Assembly: GCA_017396145.1 (NCBI GenBank)
Contig: JAFQMS010000040.1
Span: 62,001 to 126,000 of the forward strand
Length of the DNA stretch: 64,000 bases
DNA from: Lachnospiraceae bacterium
GTDB lineage: Bacteria > Bacillota > Clostridia > Lachnospirales > Lachnospiraceae
Direction: 5' to 3'
Shown: piece after piece, positions 17,769 to 27,202 of the stretch
How the letters are laid out: each line of letters begins with the position of its first letter
Position numbering within the stretch: position 1 is the first letter of the stretch
The notes under the pieces: model-generated
What the model saw: the letters and a program-made list of their open reading frames with translations, nothing else
What the model was told of the DNA's origin: nothing
Databases searched by the model: none
Translations under genes and position numbers: made by a program

Positions 17769-19481
17769 TTAAGGTCTTTGTAAAATCTTCTTAGCAAGAG
17801 TCTGTGCCTTTGGTTTAAACTTATTGTAGAAAGCCTTCAACTCTTCTGCGTCTGCCTTCTTATCTGTGAAAACTTCAAGAACTGCAGGTGTATCAGCCTT
17901 AGGATTAATGAAATCTTGCATTGCTGCATTAAGTTCATTTTCGTTAGTAGCGCTGTAGTATCTAAATCCTCTACTTTCTACCCATCCCTTAGCACTTGTT
18001 GAATGCTCTGCTGCAATATGTTTGTTAAGTGTAGGTATAACCTTTTCTCCCATAAAGAAATGGAATTCAGCCGCACCTGAGTTATTTATAAGCATAATTC
18101 TCACATTCTTAGAAACATGTCTCATCTGTAATGCGTTCATATCATAGAAGAAACTTAAATCTCCGATTACAAGGAATGCAAGCCCCTGTGGTGTAACCGC
18201 TGCCTGTCCCATAAATGTGGACATAGAACCATCGATACCAAATGCACCAATGTTACTATATGAAGTTATATTATCTTTAAGTTCGCAGTGCTCCATTATT
18301 CTTGTAGCATTCAAGATACCAAGATGCAATAATGAGCCTGAAGGAATCTCTTTAGAAAGAGCCTTAATTGCATATGAATTACTAAATGGAAATTCTGGAT
18401 ATGCAGCCTTCTTAGCATAATCAGCCCACTGATTGTAATACTTTTTGTTGTTCTTGATTCCTGATGGAGCATTTTCCACAAAGTATTCAAAGAAATCATA
18501 TGGTGTACATTCAAAGATTGAAGTAAGACTCTTAAACAAGTCACATACTCTTCCACCTTCATCAATTAACCAATGCTTAGTCTTAGCAGGTTTTGCACGC
18601 ATCATATCCTTAAGTCTTGATATAAAGTTTCCGCCAAGTGAAATAACAATATCAGGCGCAAAATCTGTGAACTTGTCAAGTGGCATAACCTGAGCTGCAC
18701 CAAATAAGTCAAGACTTCCTTCACATCTGACATTAGATACATGCTCTGTTGCAACAACACAATTATATTTCTTTGCGAATTTTTCAATATACTCTAATTC
18801 TTTCTTACTTGGTGGTATTCTCTCACCACATACAACAAGAATTCTTTCCGCCTTCTTTAATTCTTCTACCTTAGCAGCCCATGATGGCATCTCTCTCTTA
18901 TATTCATATCTTTTTATAACCTTAACTTCTGGAAGTTTTGGCTCAGTAAACAGACCGATTCCACCTGAAATAGGAATGTTAATCTGTACAGGACCATCCC
19001 CATGATGTTTGGTCTCTAATATTGCTTCGTTAATCATTCTCTGACATGCCCAGTTATCCTCTGGAGTTTCTGTATAAGGAAGGTTGACACACTTCTTACA
19101 GAAGTTCTTGAACATATCAACCTGGTCAATCATCTGATTTTCCATCTGATTTAACATATGTGGGTGTCTGTCTGCTGTAAGAACTAACAAAGGAATTCCA
19201 AGATAAAATGCTTCTGTAATACCTGGAGTATAGTTACTTGCTGCTACTGATGAAGTACAGCAAATTGCTACTGTTTCGTTACCAAGTTGCTGTGAAAGAC
19301 CAATTGCAAAATAAGCCGCACTTCTCTCATCAACTACTGAATAACAGGTAAAGAAATCATCTTGCTCAAGACAGTGGTTAATTGGAATATTTCTTCCACC
19401 TGGGGACAATACTACATGTTTTACATTATGTTCTTTCATTAAAGCTACTAAATACTGTACATTTTTAATCTTTGAATACAT
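17769..19481 (-). CDS. MenD-like thiamine diphosphate enzyme
   Basis: A 570-residue three-domain ThDP enzyme. The N-terminal LSPGGRNIPI and the catalytic glutamate E52 in VVDERSAAYFAIG match MenD (SEPHCHC synthase), and the Mg/ThDP motif GDLSFFYDMNAL...LINNSG is present near residues 445-475. MenD adds the 2-oxoglutarate-derived unit to isochorismate in menaquinone synthesis, but no other men genes are here and the neighbours are glycan enzymes. It may therefore carboligate a 2-oxo acid onto a sugar-type acceptor. The start has an AAAGGAG site. Fold assignment is firm; substrate is not. Confidence 0.8.
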   Translation of the reverse strand: MYSKIKNVQYLVALMKEHNVKHVVLSPGGRNIPINHCLEQDDFFTCYSVVDERSAAYFAIGLSQQLGNETVAICCTSSVAASNYTPGITEAFYLGIPLLVLTADRHPHMLNQMENQMIDQVDMFKNFCKKCVNLPYTETPEDNWACQRMINEAILETKHHGDGPVQINIPISGGIGLFTEPKLPEVKVIKRYEYKREMPSWAAKVEELKKAERILVVCGERIPPSKKELEYIEKFAKKYNCVVATEHVSNVRCEGSLDLFGAAQVMPLDKFTDFAPDIVISLGGNFISRLKDMMRAKPAKTKHWLIDEGGRVCDLFKSLTSIFECTPYDFFEYFVENAPSGIKNNKKYYNQWADYAKKAAYPEFPFSNSYAIKALSKEIPSGSLLHLGILNATRIMEHCELKDNITSYSNIGAFGIDGSMSTFMGQAAVTPQGLAFLVIGDLSFFYDMNALQMRHVSKNVRIMLINNSGAAEFHFFMGEKVIPTLNKHIAAEHSTSAKGWVESRGFRYYSATNENELNAAMQDFINPKADTPAVLEVFTDKKADAEELKAFYNKFKPKAQTLAKKILQRP

Positions 19482-19509
19482 ATTCGTTCTCCTTTACTTA
19501 AGAAAATTA

Positions 19510-20607
19510 CTAGTTAACTATGGAATTAAGGTATTCCACTGATTTTTCTCTTTCTTTCTTCATGTTGATATCAACTGTATTCCAGTCGATTTCTTCGTCA
19601 ATAACTATGCCATCGTTTATTCCCGGAACCCTGTCGAGAATTCTTCTCTTTATTTCTAGTTTACACAATAGTTCCCATACTCTGTTGTTAAAACCACCCT
19701 TGGTTTCTAGTTCCGATAAGAACTGTTTTTGGAATATTATTGAGAAAACTGTTCCGTGAAAAGAATTAGTTATAACATACTCTGCATCGTGAATCAATGA
19801 TAGAAACTGTTCCGGTGAACTGTCAAATATCAAATGGACATTATCCTCCTTCAAATCTTTCTTGACTCTGTTATGAAGGTGATATATCTCTAATCCTTTT
19901 TCCTTTGCCAGTTTATATGCATATTCCACCATTCTGTTTTGAGGATGTACGGAATATATGAATATATATGGTTTCTTAATTACTCTTTTTTTACAGATTA
20001 CTCTTTCCCACTGTTCCTTTGTCAGCAGTAAAGTAGGATCTAAATCTGTATGTACTTCTTTTCCTGTTGCATTGGCTATATAATCGCTTGCACTTTTCTC
20101 ACGCATAGATATCTTGTTAAAACTTTTTGCAATCTCTATCTCATCTTCAGATAATACATATCCACCTATACTTGCAGCATAACTGTACTTTTTTGAATTA
20201 TCTTTTGAAAAATCCAGCATGTAGTTCTTGTCATTGCCACACACTTGCATATTCCATACCTGATCACTACCAGTTACAAAGCCATCAAATTCTTTCTCGC
20301 ATTTGCTTATATTATCTTTATTATAACCTTTTGATAATGTAAGATGCTTCTTCATGAATTTTCTAAATCTTTTCTTTTTTCTAATCTGGTCTGGAATAGA
20401 CTTAATCCATGTTGTATATCCTGTGATAGTCTTTTTATTAAGTCCCCAGGTCAACCTATAAGCATTTTCAATAAATGGACATTTATAATCAATCATACTG
20501 GAATTAGCACCACAATCTTTTAGTTTTTCAACTAAAGCATATCCTTGCATCAGTGCACCATAATTAATTGCTCTGTGAAATGTCATTACACCAATCTTTT
20601 TTCCCAT
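19510..20607 (-). CDS. Polysaccharide pyruvyl transferase family protein (2)
   Basis: A 365-residue PF04230 protein starting MGKKIGVMTFHRAINYGALM, with the VTGSDQVWN and NSFHGTVFSIIF motifs. It is a paralogue of the protein encoded at 13106-14272. The ATG at 20605-20607 has a GCGAGGA site; the longer open frame overlaps the upstream glycosyltransferase and its Lys/Arg-rich extension is not family-like. It would add a pyruvyl ketal or related acidic group to a repeat-unit sugar. Confidence 0.85.
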   Translation of the reverse strand: MGKKIGVMTFHRAINYGALMQGYALVEKLKDCGANSSMIDYKCPFIENAYRLTWGLNKKTITGYTTWIKSIPDQIRKKKRFRKFMKKHLTLSKGYNKDNISKCEKEFDGFVTGSDQVWNMQVCGNDKNYMLDFSKDNSKKYSYAASIGGYVLSEDEIEIAKSFNKISMREKSASDYIANATGKEVHTDLDPTLLLTKEQWERVICKKRVIKKPYIFIYSVHPQNRMVEYAYKLAKEKGLEIYHLHNRVKKDLKEDNVHLIFDSSPEQFLSLIHDAEYVITNSFHGTVFSIIFQKQFLSELETKGGFNNRVWELLCKLEIKRRILDRVPGINDGIVIDEEIDWNTVDINMKKEREKSVEYLNSIVN

Positions 20608-20641
20608 AATTCCTCGCATACTGGAATTAACCAGTTCATTC

Positions 20642-21697
20642 TTATTTTTTCTTTGACTTTTTCTTTTCTTTTTTCTTAACAAAATCAACTGCTACTTTCA
20701 CAATTTTGTTATTAAGCAATCTTCTGTTAATCTGAGTCTGTCTCATATGCCACAGACAATCTTTGGCTATGTTTGACGGACACTGTCCATCATTAATCTC
20801 TATTATATTAGTTACTACTTGTCTGAAGAATTCCTCTGTCTTTGTCTCAGGATTTCCTTTGGCAACAACCCAGAAATAATCAATGCAAGTCTGTTTGTGT
20901 ATCTCGTAATAGTTTTCATTAAACTCCTTTAATATATTCAACATCTTCTTGTGACTATCCTGAGATTCCAATCTTGTCTTTGCAAAGTTTTCTTTGGTAT
21001 TCATAACGCTTTCATCATTTTTTAAATAATGATAATATGCTTTATTATCAAATACACCTTTATGCCAGTTCTGTCCTACATTAACAAGCCATAAACCGTC
21101 TTCTGCAACTTTTACCGTTTCATCAAATAAAATAAAGTTGCCATCCTTATCCTTTAGTTTTTCAGTCTTATATATCTTATTCCATATATAATTACCGTAA
21201 CTGGTTTTTCCACCACCTGCGCCGCACATAGTAAGCATTGTCCTAAAGATATCATCTTGATTACCAACACCTGTCATCCCGTTATCAGTCTGAGTTGTAC
21301 TTGTGACCTTCTTTCCGTTAATAACATCTACGCTCCATCCAAAATAAGCAACATCTGCGTCTTCCGCTACCATCTTTGGAACAATATTAGAATAGCAGTC
21401 AGGCTCAAGGGTATCATCTGCATCGCAAAAATGAATGTATTCACCTGTCGCATTTAATATACCAGTATTTCTTGCTGCTGATGCACCGGCATTTACTTTA
21501 TGAATAACTTTTACTTTATCACTTTTTTGAGCAAGTTCATCACATACTTTCGCCGAGTTATCTTTTGAGCCATCCTCTACAAGAATGATTTCCACATTCT
21601 CATATTGCTGTGCCAAAAGTGACTCCACACATTTACCCAAGAACTTCTCAGCATTATAAACAGGAACTACTACGCTTACTTTTGGATTAGTACCCAT
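20642..21697 (-). CDS. Family 2 glycosyltransferase (1)
   Basis: A 351-residue GT-A fold enzyme. It opens VSVVVPVYNAEKFLGKCVES, and has VEDGSKDNS, the AGASAARNTG motif and the metal-binding DADDT. It ends in a lysine-rich tail (VKKKEKKKSKKK), which could bind acidic membrane lipid. It would transfer a sugar from an NDP donor; donor and acceptor are unknown. AAAGGAG precedes the ATG. Confidence 0.9.
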   Translation of the reverse strand: MGTNPKVSVVVPVYNAEKFLGKCVESLLAQQYENVEIILVEDGSKDNSAKVCDELAQKSDKVKVIHKVNAGASAARNTGILNATGEYIHFCDADDTLEPDCYSNIVPKMVAEDADVAYFGWSVDVINGKKVTSTTQTDNGMTGVGNQDDIFRTMLTMCGAGGGKTSYGNYIWNKIYKTEKLKDKDGNFILFDETVKVAEDGLWLVNVGQNWHKGVFDNKAYYHYLKNDESVMNTKENFAKTRLESQDSHKKMLNILKEFNENYYEIHKQTCIDYFWVVAKGNPETKTEEFFRQVVTNIIEINDGQCPSNIAKDCLWHMRQTQINRRLLNNKIVKVAVDFVKKKEKKKSKKK

Positions 21698-21724
21698 ATT
21701 GTTTCTCCTTTAAATCTATAAGTT

Positions 21725-22684
21725 TTATTTTAACAGTTTGCCGGCTATATATGCGCCTATATTAGGCATTATCAGCATAAATGTTCCAAGCATAAATCTC
21801 TTTATATTCTTTTCCTCTAATAATGTAACTCTATAAAAACTTTTATAAGTAATCTTCATATTAGATTTTATAGTTTTTACTTTTTCCTTATCTGGATTTG
21901 TTCCCTCTTGCTTTAACTTGTATGCAAGAAGCATTAACAGAGTATATACATAATAACAATGGTCTTTAACTGTATTAATGGTTTCTTTTGAAGTATCTTT
22001 TACATTCTCCCAAGGATTACACTTTAAGAAAGTATACTTATTATCAAACTCTTTCATAGTATGCTTTTCTTCTTTATCTTTAACAGAAAGGCTTCCCTTT
22101 CTTATTCTGTAATGATATCCATTGTAATCTGCAACTCTTACAAGGTCTATATTATTCATCAAATCAATGTAAAAAATATAGTCTTCTGCATATTTTATTG
22201 CTTCATGAAAGTTTTCTTTAACACACCCTTTTCTAATAAGTTTTCCCCATGTATATCCTGATATAGAAAACAACTTTGCAATTTGTGCTTTGTGTCTTAT
22301 ATCGACATTAAACAATCCGTTACTATTTGAAACATTACAACAGACTAAATCAACATCTTCATCAATATGACGCAAAAGTGTTTCTATATAGTCGCTATCA
22401 ACATAATCATCAGAATCAATGAATGTAACAAATTCCCCATTAATGTGAGTAAGTCCGGTGTTTCTTGCAGCGGATACCCCTTTGTTTTTCTGAGATATAA
22501 TCTCAATCCTAGAATCATTTTTAGCATATTTTTCGCATATGTCAATACTTTTATCTACAGAACCGTCATCTATCACAATAATTTGCAGATTTTTATAAGT
22601 CTGATTGATAATACTTACAATACACTCTTCTATATACTCTTCAACATTATATACTGGAACAATTATACTTACAAGTTTATCCAC
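21725..22684 (-). CDS. Family 2 glycosyltransferase (2)
   Basis: A 319-residue GT2 enzyme, with VSIIVPVYNVEEYIEECIVS at the start, VIDDGSVDKS, KGVSAARNTG and DSDDYVDSDYIE. The C-terminus ends in a hydrophobic stretch that may touch the membrane. The start is a GTG (22682-22684) with GAGG upstream; no in-frame ATG fits. It lies between another GT2 gene and the CDP-glycerol transferase-like gene. Confidence 0.88.
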   Translation of the reverse strand: MDKLVSIIVPVYNVEEYIEECIVSIINQTYKNLQIIVIDDGSVDKSIDICEKYAKNDSRIEIISQKNKGVSAARNTGLTHINGEFVTFIDSDDYVDSDYIETLLRHIDEDVDLVCCNVSNSNGLFNVDIRHKAQIAKLFSISGYTWGKLIRKGCVKENFHEAIKYAEDYIFYIDLMNNIDLVRVADYNGYHYRIRKGSLSVKDKEEKHTMKEFDNKYTFLKCNPWENVKDTSKETINTVKDHCYYVYTLLMLLAYKLKQEGTNPDKEKVKTIKSNMKITYKSFYRVTLLEEKNIKRFMLGTFMLIMPNIGAYIAGKLLK

Positions 22685-22698
22685 GCTTTCATTTTCCT

Positions 22699-23901
22699 CT
22701 ACATTTTGGCTATTGCATCATAATTTCTTTTACAGTTTTCATCATCAAATAAATCAAAATACTTTTCATGTCTGCTTAAATACTTGTCCTCATTAACAAA
22801 ACCCTCTTCTTTATGAAATGCGTTTTTAAGGTTTTCTACCACCCCATTCCATGTAGTGCATACAGGACCAAACCCATCATCCTTAAAGGAAAAATATCCT
22901 TCAGGATGGTGTCCACTTCTAAACTGCTCATAATCAAACTGATAATAAATCAAAGGTTTTTTCATATATGCAAAATCCATGGATACACTGGAGTAATCAG
23001 TAATTAAAAAGGCTGCCTCTTTAAGCACTGTCTGAACATCGCACTGTTCATAGGATAAAAGTTTAATATTCTTACTTTGAAACTTAAAACACTGTAAAAA
23101 CGCTTTCATCTCTCTATGCGGATAAAACACCACTTCTATATCTGATTCTTCAATAAACTTTACGAATTCTTCGTCTTCTAGCAATCCATTCCAAAATCTG
23201 TAGTACTCTGTTTTCAAGAAAGCATCATAGATGTTAGCATCTTTGCCTGATATTTCATTTCTAATATACATTCTCCATGTTGGCATAATCAAAAGTTGTC
23301 TTTTATTAACCTTGTAATCATGTAAACCATCAAATCGACAAAGTCCAAGTTTTTGTACCACTCCCTTAGGATACTCATACACTCTGTCTACATATTCCCA
23401 TTCATCTTCAGTACTAGTTACAAATAGTTTCATTTTTGTATGTGGATAGTGAAGGAATGTTAAATCAGCAGTAATAATTCCATGCTGTAAAAATGCTCTC
23501 TTGTTTTTTAAGATTCCGTATACTTCCAACACATAACAAATCGCTGCATTGGGTTTACCCATTTTTTGAGAACTAACATTCTTATCCGCCACCAGATAGT
23601 ATATCCAATGCCTTACACTACCATAAGGCACAACCTTACCTAGATTTCTCACTTTATCATAGTGTCTGGATTTCTTATCAAGGGCAAATATTACATCCAC
23701 ATTAGGCTGTTCTTTCCTGATATATTTAAATAACCAAAAGGCATTATCCCCAGCCTCATATCTTGTATCACACAGCAACCATAAATCCTTGCGCCACAAC
23801 TTCATAATTATTGCCGGAAGTATTGCTATGAATAGTTTAAACACACTGAGCAAATCTGCAATCTTTACACGTTTTAATTTTTGAAAAAAACTCTGTTCCA
23901 T
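22699..23901 (-). CDS. CDP-glycerol glycerophosphotransferase family protein
   Basis: A 400-residue PF04464 protein (TagB/TagF type). Visible motifs are FLQHGIITADLTF, the PHREMKAF region, ITDYSSVSMDFAY and FDYEQFRSGHHPEGYFSF. Members transfer glycerol phosphate (or another polyol or sugar phosphate) onto wall teichoic acids or capsules. It has a basic, hydrophobic N-terminal segment consistent with peripheral membrane binding. The start is the ATG at 23899-23901; the ribosome site is weak, and the gene overlaps or abuts the upstream GT2 gene, suggesting coupled translation. Confidence 0.88.
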   Translation of the reverse strand: MEQSFFQKLKRVKIADLLSVFKLFIAILPAIIMKLWRKDLWLLCDTRYEAGDNAFWLFKYIRKEQPNVDVIFALDKKSRHYDKVRNLGKVVPYGSVRHWIYYLVADKNVSSQKMGKPNAAICYVLEVYGILKNKRAFLQHGIITADLTFLHYPHTKMKLFVTSTEDEWEYVDRVYEYPKGVVQKLGLCRFDGLHDYKVNKRQLLIMPTWRMYIRNEISGKDANIYDAFLKTEYYRFWNGLLEDEEFVKFIEESDIEVVFYPHREMKAFLQCFKFQSKNIKLLSYEQCDVQTVLKEAAFLITDYSSVSMDFAYMKKPLIYYQFDYEQFRSGHHPEGYFSFKDDGFGPVCTTWNGVVENLKNAFHKEEGFVNEDKYLSRHEKYFDLFDDENCKRNYDAIAKM

Positions 23902-23903
23902 AA

Positions 23904-24653
23904 TCACACTCGTTTTAATAACGCCTTTATAACATAATTACAAAAATAATAACTGCTTTTAATTATCCCCAAATTCTCCTGCTTTCTATATATATCCCAA
24001 GTCCATTTCATGGCTTTGAACTTGTTGCCACTTAAAGATGAATTACATACTCTGTAATGAGCAAGTACCTCATTCATTCCGTAGGCTTTGATTCCTGTTT
24101 TTAACACACTAAGCCACGCTGCATAATCCTCGTGATGAACGCTTGGCATTCCATCAAAGTTCACTTTTTTTCTATCAATCATTACTGTAAGACATGGAAT
24201 ACAATTCCCTTTAAGTAATCCCTTGTAATCAATCTCCTTAGGAACATTTCTTATCTGACCTGTTGGGACTCCCTTTTCATCAATAACATCACATGCAGTA
24301 TAAGAAAATGCAATATCATTGTTTCTCATAAATTGACACTGTTTCTCTAATTTGTCTGCTGCCCATGTATCATCACTGTCCAAAAATGCAATTAATTCAC
24401 CACTGGCTAATTTTAATGCTTTATTACGGGATGCACATACACCTTGATTGATTTCCGACAATACATACTTAATCCTTAAGTCTTTTTTGCAATACGCTTC
24501 TACTATTGTTGCCGAAGAATCTAAAGAACAATCATCCAAAATAATCATTTCCCAATTCTTATATGTCTGAGCCAACACAGATTCTATTGTATCTTTAATG
24601 GTTGCCGATGCGTTGTACATAGGCACAATTATTGAAACTAGTAAGTCATTCAT
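23904..24653 (-). CDS. Family 2 glycosyltransferase (3)
   Basis: A 249-residue GT2 enzyme opening VSIIVPMYNASATIKDTIES, with LDDCSLDSS, GVCASRNKAL and FLDSDDTWAADKLEKQ. It resembles the short capsule/teichoic acid GTs of the TuaG type. It is the first gene after an internal terminator in the cluster, and a possible promoter lies just upstream. Confidence 0.88.
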   Translation of the reverse strand: MNDLLVSIIVPMYNASATIKDTIESVLAQTYKNWEMIILDDCSLDSSATIVEAYCKKDLRIKYVLSEINQGVCASRNKALKLASGELIAFLDSDDTWAADKLEKQCQFMRNNDIAFSYTACDVIDEKGVPTGQIRNVPKEIDYKGLLKGNCIPCLTVMIDRKKVNFDGMPSVHHEDYAAWLSVLKTGIKAYGMNEVLAHYRVCNSSLSGNKFKAMKWTWDIYRKQENLGIIKSSYYFCNYVIKALLKRV

Positions 24654-24679
24654 AGTAATGCGCTCCTATCCCATCATAA

Positions 24680-24727
24680 CCATATAATCCTTTCTATTTT
24701 ATCACACTTTTGCATTTGTTGTCTATA
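24680..24727 (-). promoter_or_regulatory. Possible promoter of the second half of the glycan cluster
   Basis: On the minus strand TAGACA, about 18 bp, then TAAAAT, upstream of the short GT2 gene and directly after the terminator at 24736-24781. The match is moderate. Confidence 0.4.
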
Positions 24728-24735
24728 TAAAAAGA

Positions 24736-24781
24736 CTCTTTTGAAATTGATTATCCATATAAGACTCCAATTTCAAAAGAG
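24736..24781 (-). terminator. Intrinsic terminator after the acyltransferase gene
   Basis: A perfect 14-bp stem (24736-24749 with 24768-24781), followed on the minus strand by TCTTTTT. It lies right after the acyltransferase stop codon and splits the glycan cluster into two transcription units. Confidence 0.85.
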
Positions 24782-24789
24782 AATTATTT

Positions 24790-25854
24790 TCATTGTTTTA
24801 TTTTTGATATACTTTTGTTAAACAACTTAAGCAGGTATGCTCCTACCACTGTAAAGCCGACTATAAGTATGCCATATACCAACTCATTTTCAGGCAATTT
24901 TTGTTCAAACACTAAAAAGAATATACCCTGTGTCAGGTACATTTCATAGGACACATGACCAACTTTTTCTAAAAAATAAGACCCCAGCTTAATCTTTACG
25001 CCAAGCAGTGCTACAAGTATTACGAAAATTATAGATACACAACTTCTCCACATGGTAAATATCACTACATTATTATCTATTATATGGTCTTTAATAAATT
25101 GTACTACCGTAGGAGATTTATACATACCATACACAAGGAAAAACAGTATGAATGTAATTGATAAAACTATTATGTACCTTTTTCTTATCGCTCTATTTAT
25201 GCATTCTTCATATAGTTTCCATAGCATTCCCACAGAAAAACACAGTACAGTATTACACCACCAACTACCATATCCTAACTGGTAAATACAAATATATATC
25301 CACAAGATTTCAAATATTAAAGAACCTATGACAATGAATACTTTTCTATTACCAAATAGTTTGGCTAACAAGTAAAACATAATATATAGAGCAATAATTA
25401 CAAACACATACCATGAATAGGCTACAAATGTGTCCCCTTTTTTATCTATTATATATATATTCTCTAAACTTAATAGTTTACCATTAATCAGACTATGCAC
25501 AAGAAAAAAAACCAAATAAATTATTATATATGGTCTAATTACAGCAGATAATCTTTTGCTTAAAAAGCCTTTTAAATACTCTTTTTTATTGGTTAATGAA
25601 TGAATTAATCCATAGCCAGAGATAAAAAAGAATACTCCCACTGCTAAATAACCTACATTTTCAAAACTTTGTAACAATACACCTTGGCTTGTTTTCTGAG
25701 AAAGATGATGTAACACTACAACAATTGCAAACAAGCCTTTTATTCTATTACAATCGTTCATACACAGGTAATCATCATTGAATTCCATCTTAGGTGAAAT
25801 CTTAATCTTACCCACACAAAGAAATGCCAATAGAATTACAAGTATATCTATCAT
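24790..25854 (-). CDS. Acyltransferase family 3 membrane protein
   Basis: A 354-residue protein with about ten hydrophobic segments and the acyltransferase_3 motifs RIKGLFAIVVVLHHL and GVFFFISGYGL. These enzymes O-acetylate sugars of surface polymers, using acyl-CoA from the cytoplasm. The ATG at 25852-25854 has GGAG 6 bp upstream and is chosen over two upstream starts. It precedes a terminator and follows the HAD gene. Confidence 0.85.
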   Translation of the reverse strand: MIDILVILLAFLCVGKIKISPKMEFNDDYLCMNDCNRIKGLFAIVVVLHHLSQKTSQGVLLQSFENVGYLAVGVFFFISGYGLIHSLTNKKEYLKGFLSKRLSAVIRPYIIIYLVFFLVHSLINGKLLSLENIYIIDKKGDTFVAYSWYVFVIIALYIMFYLLAKLFGNRKVFIVIGSLIFEILWIYICIYQLGYGSWWCNTVLCFSVGMLWKLYEECINRAIRKRYIIVLSITFILFFLVYGMYKSPTVVQFIKDHIIDNNVVIFTMWRSCVSIIFVILVALLGVKIKLGSYFLEKVGHVSYEMYLTQGIFFLVFEQKLPENELVYGILIVGFTVVGAYLLKLFNKSISKIKQ

Positions 25855-25880
25855 TCTAATCTCCATCTTTAGCACAAATA

Positions 25881-26513
25881 TTAAATGTATTTTAACAATT
25901 CCAGTGGCTTGTCACAGAATTGGCATCCATAATCAGACAATTCACCCCTAAACCCAAATCCATAGGTTACACCAACAAAATTAACTCCTGATTGTTGTGC
26001 TCCCATCATATCATGCTCGCTATCACCCACCATTAGTGTTTCTTCTTTTTTTACACCAGCATCTTTAACACACATATCAATAAGTCCTGTTTTTGTTCTA
26101 GTATCCTTATCATCCATTCCATAGATAATATCAAAATACTGTGTAAGTCCTAACACCTCTAACATAGGTTTTACAAACTTTTCTGCTTTTAGTGTGGCAA
26201 CGCCTATTAAGCATCCTTTATTCTTTAGTTCCTGTAGCGTTTCCTTAACTCCTTCATAAACTTCAGCCTCGGCAAATCCATTTTCAGCATAATATTCTCT
26301 GTAGTATTGAACTGCTGTTCTTGCATCTTCCGGGGAAAATCCAAAGCGTGTTATATATGAATTTAACAACGGTCCACCTATAACACTTCTTAATACATCT
26401 ATCTGTGGTACTGGACTTCCCATCATTTTGTGGGCATGTCTGTGACTATTTAGAATTCCCATAGATGTGTCCGCTATTGTTCCGTCCATATCAAAAACTA
26501 CTAATTTAATCAT
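25881..26513 (-). CDS. HAD family phosphatase (phosphoglycolate phosphatase-like)
   Basis: A 210-residue HAD hydrolase with motif I VFDMDGTIADTS, motif II region VATLKAEK and motif IV GDSEHDM. It has the helical cap of subfamily IA. It overlaps the CMP-sugar synthetase gene, so it may dephosphorylate a sugar acid phosphate before activation, in the manner of KdsC or NeuD-type steps; this is inferred from position only. The ATG at 26511-26513 is preferred because MIKLVVFDMDGT is the standard start. Confidence 0.8.
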   Translation of the reverse strand: MIKLVVFDMDGTIADTSMGILNSHRHAHKMMGSPVPQIDVLRSVIGGPLLNSYITRFGFSPEDARTAVQYYREYYAENGFAEAEVYEGVKETLQELKNKGCLIGVATLKAEKFVKPMLEVLGLTQYFDIIYGMDDKDTRTKTGLIDMCVKDAGVKKEETLMVGDSEHDMMGAQQSGVNFVGVTYGFGFRGELSDYGCQFCDKPLELLKYI

Positions 26514-27171
26514 ATTTGACATCACCTTTTAGTGTTTGAAATAATGCATCCGCAACTATAAAATCTTCTTTAGTATTAATATCACAAGCTTCTATTTTTG
26601 ATACTTCTATTAAATAAGGCTTGTCTCCTATACGGCGTTTCTTATTACAAATAACATCTTTTGTATATACATACAAACCACAAGTTTCTGTGAACATTTC
26701 CGGCAAATCCTGTGTTCTTGGGATATTTTCCACTTCATAGTTAAAAGGTTTGCCATCTTTCCATACAAATTCCTGCAATCTGTTAACCGCTAATGCGCTA
26801 TCATAACCTTCGTTAACAACTTTATTTACACCTAAAGCAATACTCTCTTTAGAGATAAATGGTGCAGTAGCGTGAGACAACACATATACATCCGCTTCTA
26901 CTAATTCTGCAAATGATGTCAACACTTCATTAAATGGCGTAGAGGATAAATCATAATAAGGATCTCTCTTTAAGAATTTAATTCCCTCCGGAAGATACTC
27001 TACAATCTCATCGCTTGAACAATATACATATCTTTCATCAACATTATCAACTTCTAAAAGCGTATTTAAAATATATGCAATTAATGGTTCTCCACCTGTG
27101 AACGGTCTTACATTCTTTCCCGGAAAACGTTCATTATTTAATTTAATTGGTACAAATGCTACTGTCTTCAT
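26506..27171 (-). CDS. CMP-sugar (acylneuraminate/KDO-type) cytidylyltransferase
   Basis: A 221-residue nucleotidyltransferase. It has the N-terminal P-loop-like PIKLNNERFPGKNVRPF, followed by LSHATAPFISKESI and DINTKEDFIVADAL. This is the family of NeuA, KdsB and pseudaminic/legionaminic CMP-synthetases, which activate a sugar acid with CTP. The sugar acid cannot be told; no NeuB-type synthase is in the window. Its likely user is the sialyltransferase-like protein encoded upstream at 29311-30399. Confidence 0.85.
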   Translation of the reverse strand: MKTVAFVPIKLNNERFPGKNVRPFTGGEPLIAYILNTLLEVDNVDERYVYCSSDEIVEYLPEGIKFLKRDPYYDLSSTPFNEVLTSFAELVEADVYVLSHATAPFISKESIALGVNKVVNEGYDSALAVNRLQEFVWKDGKPFNYEVENIPRTQDLPEMFTETCGLYVYTKDVICNKKRRIGDKPYLIEVSKIEACDINTKEDFIVADALFQTLKGDVKYD

Positions 27172-27202
27172 ATTATCTTATCCTTATTTCAACTAACAGT
27201 TC

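Noticed and set aside
22367..22723. 118-codon plus-strand open frame
   Set aside because: Antisense to a clear GT2 gene, rich in Ile/Asn/Tyr as expected from AT-rich complement.
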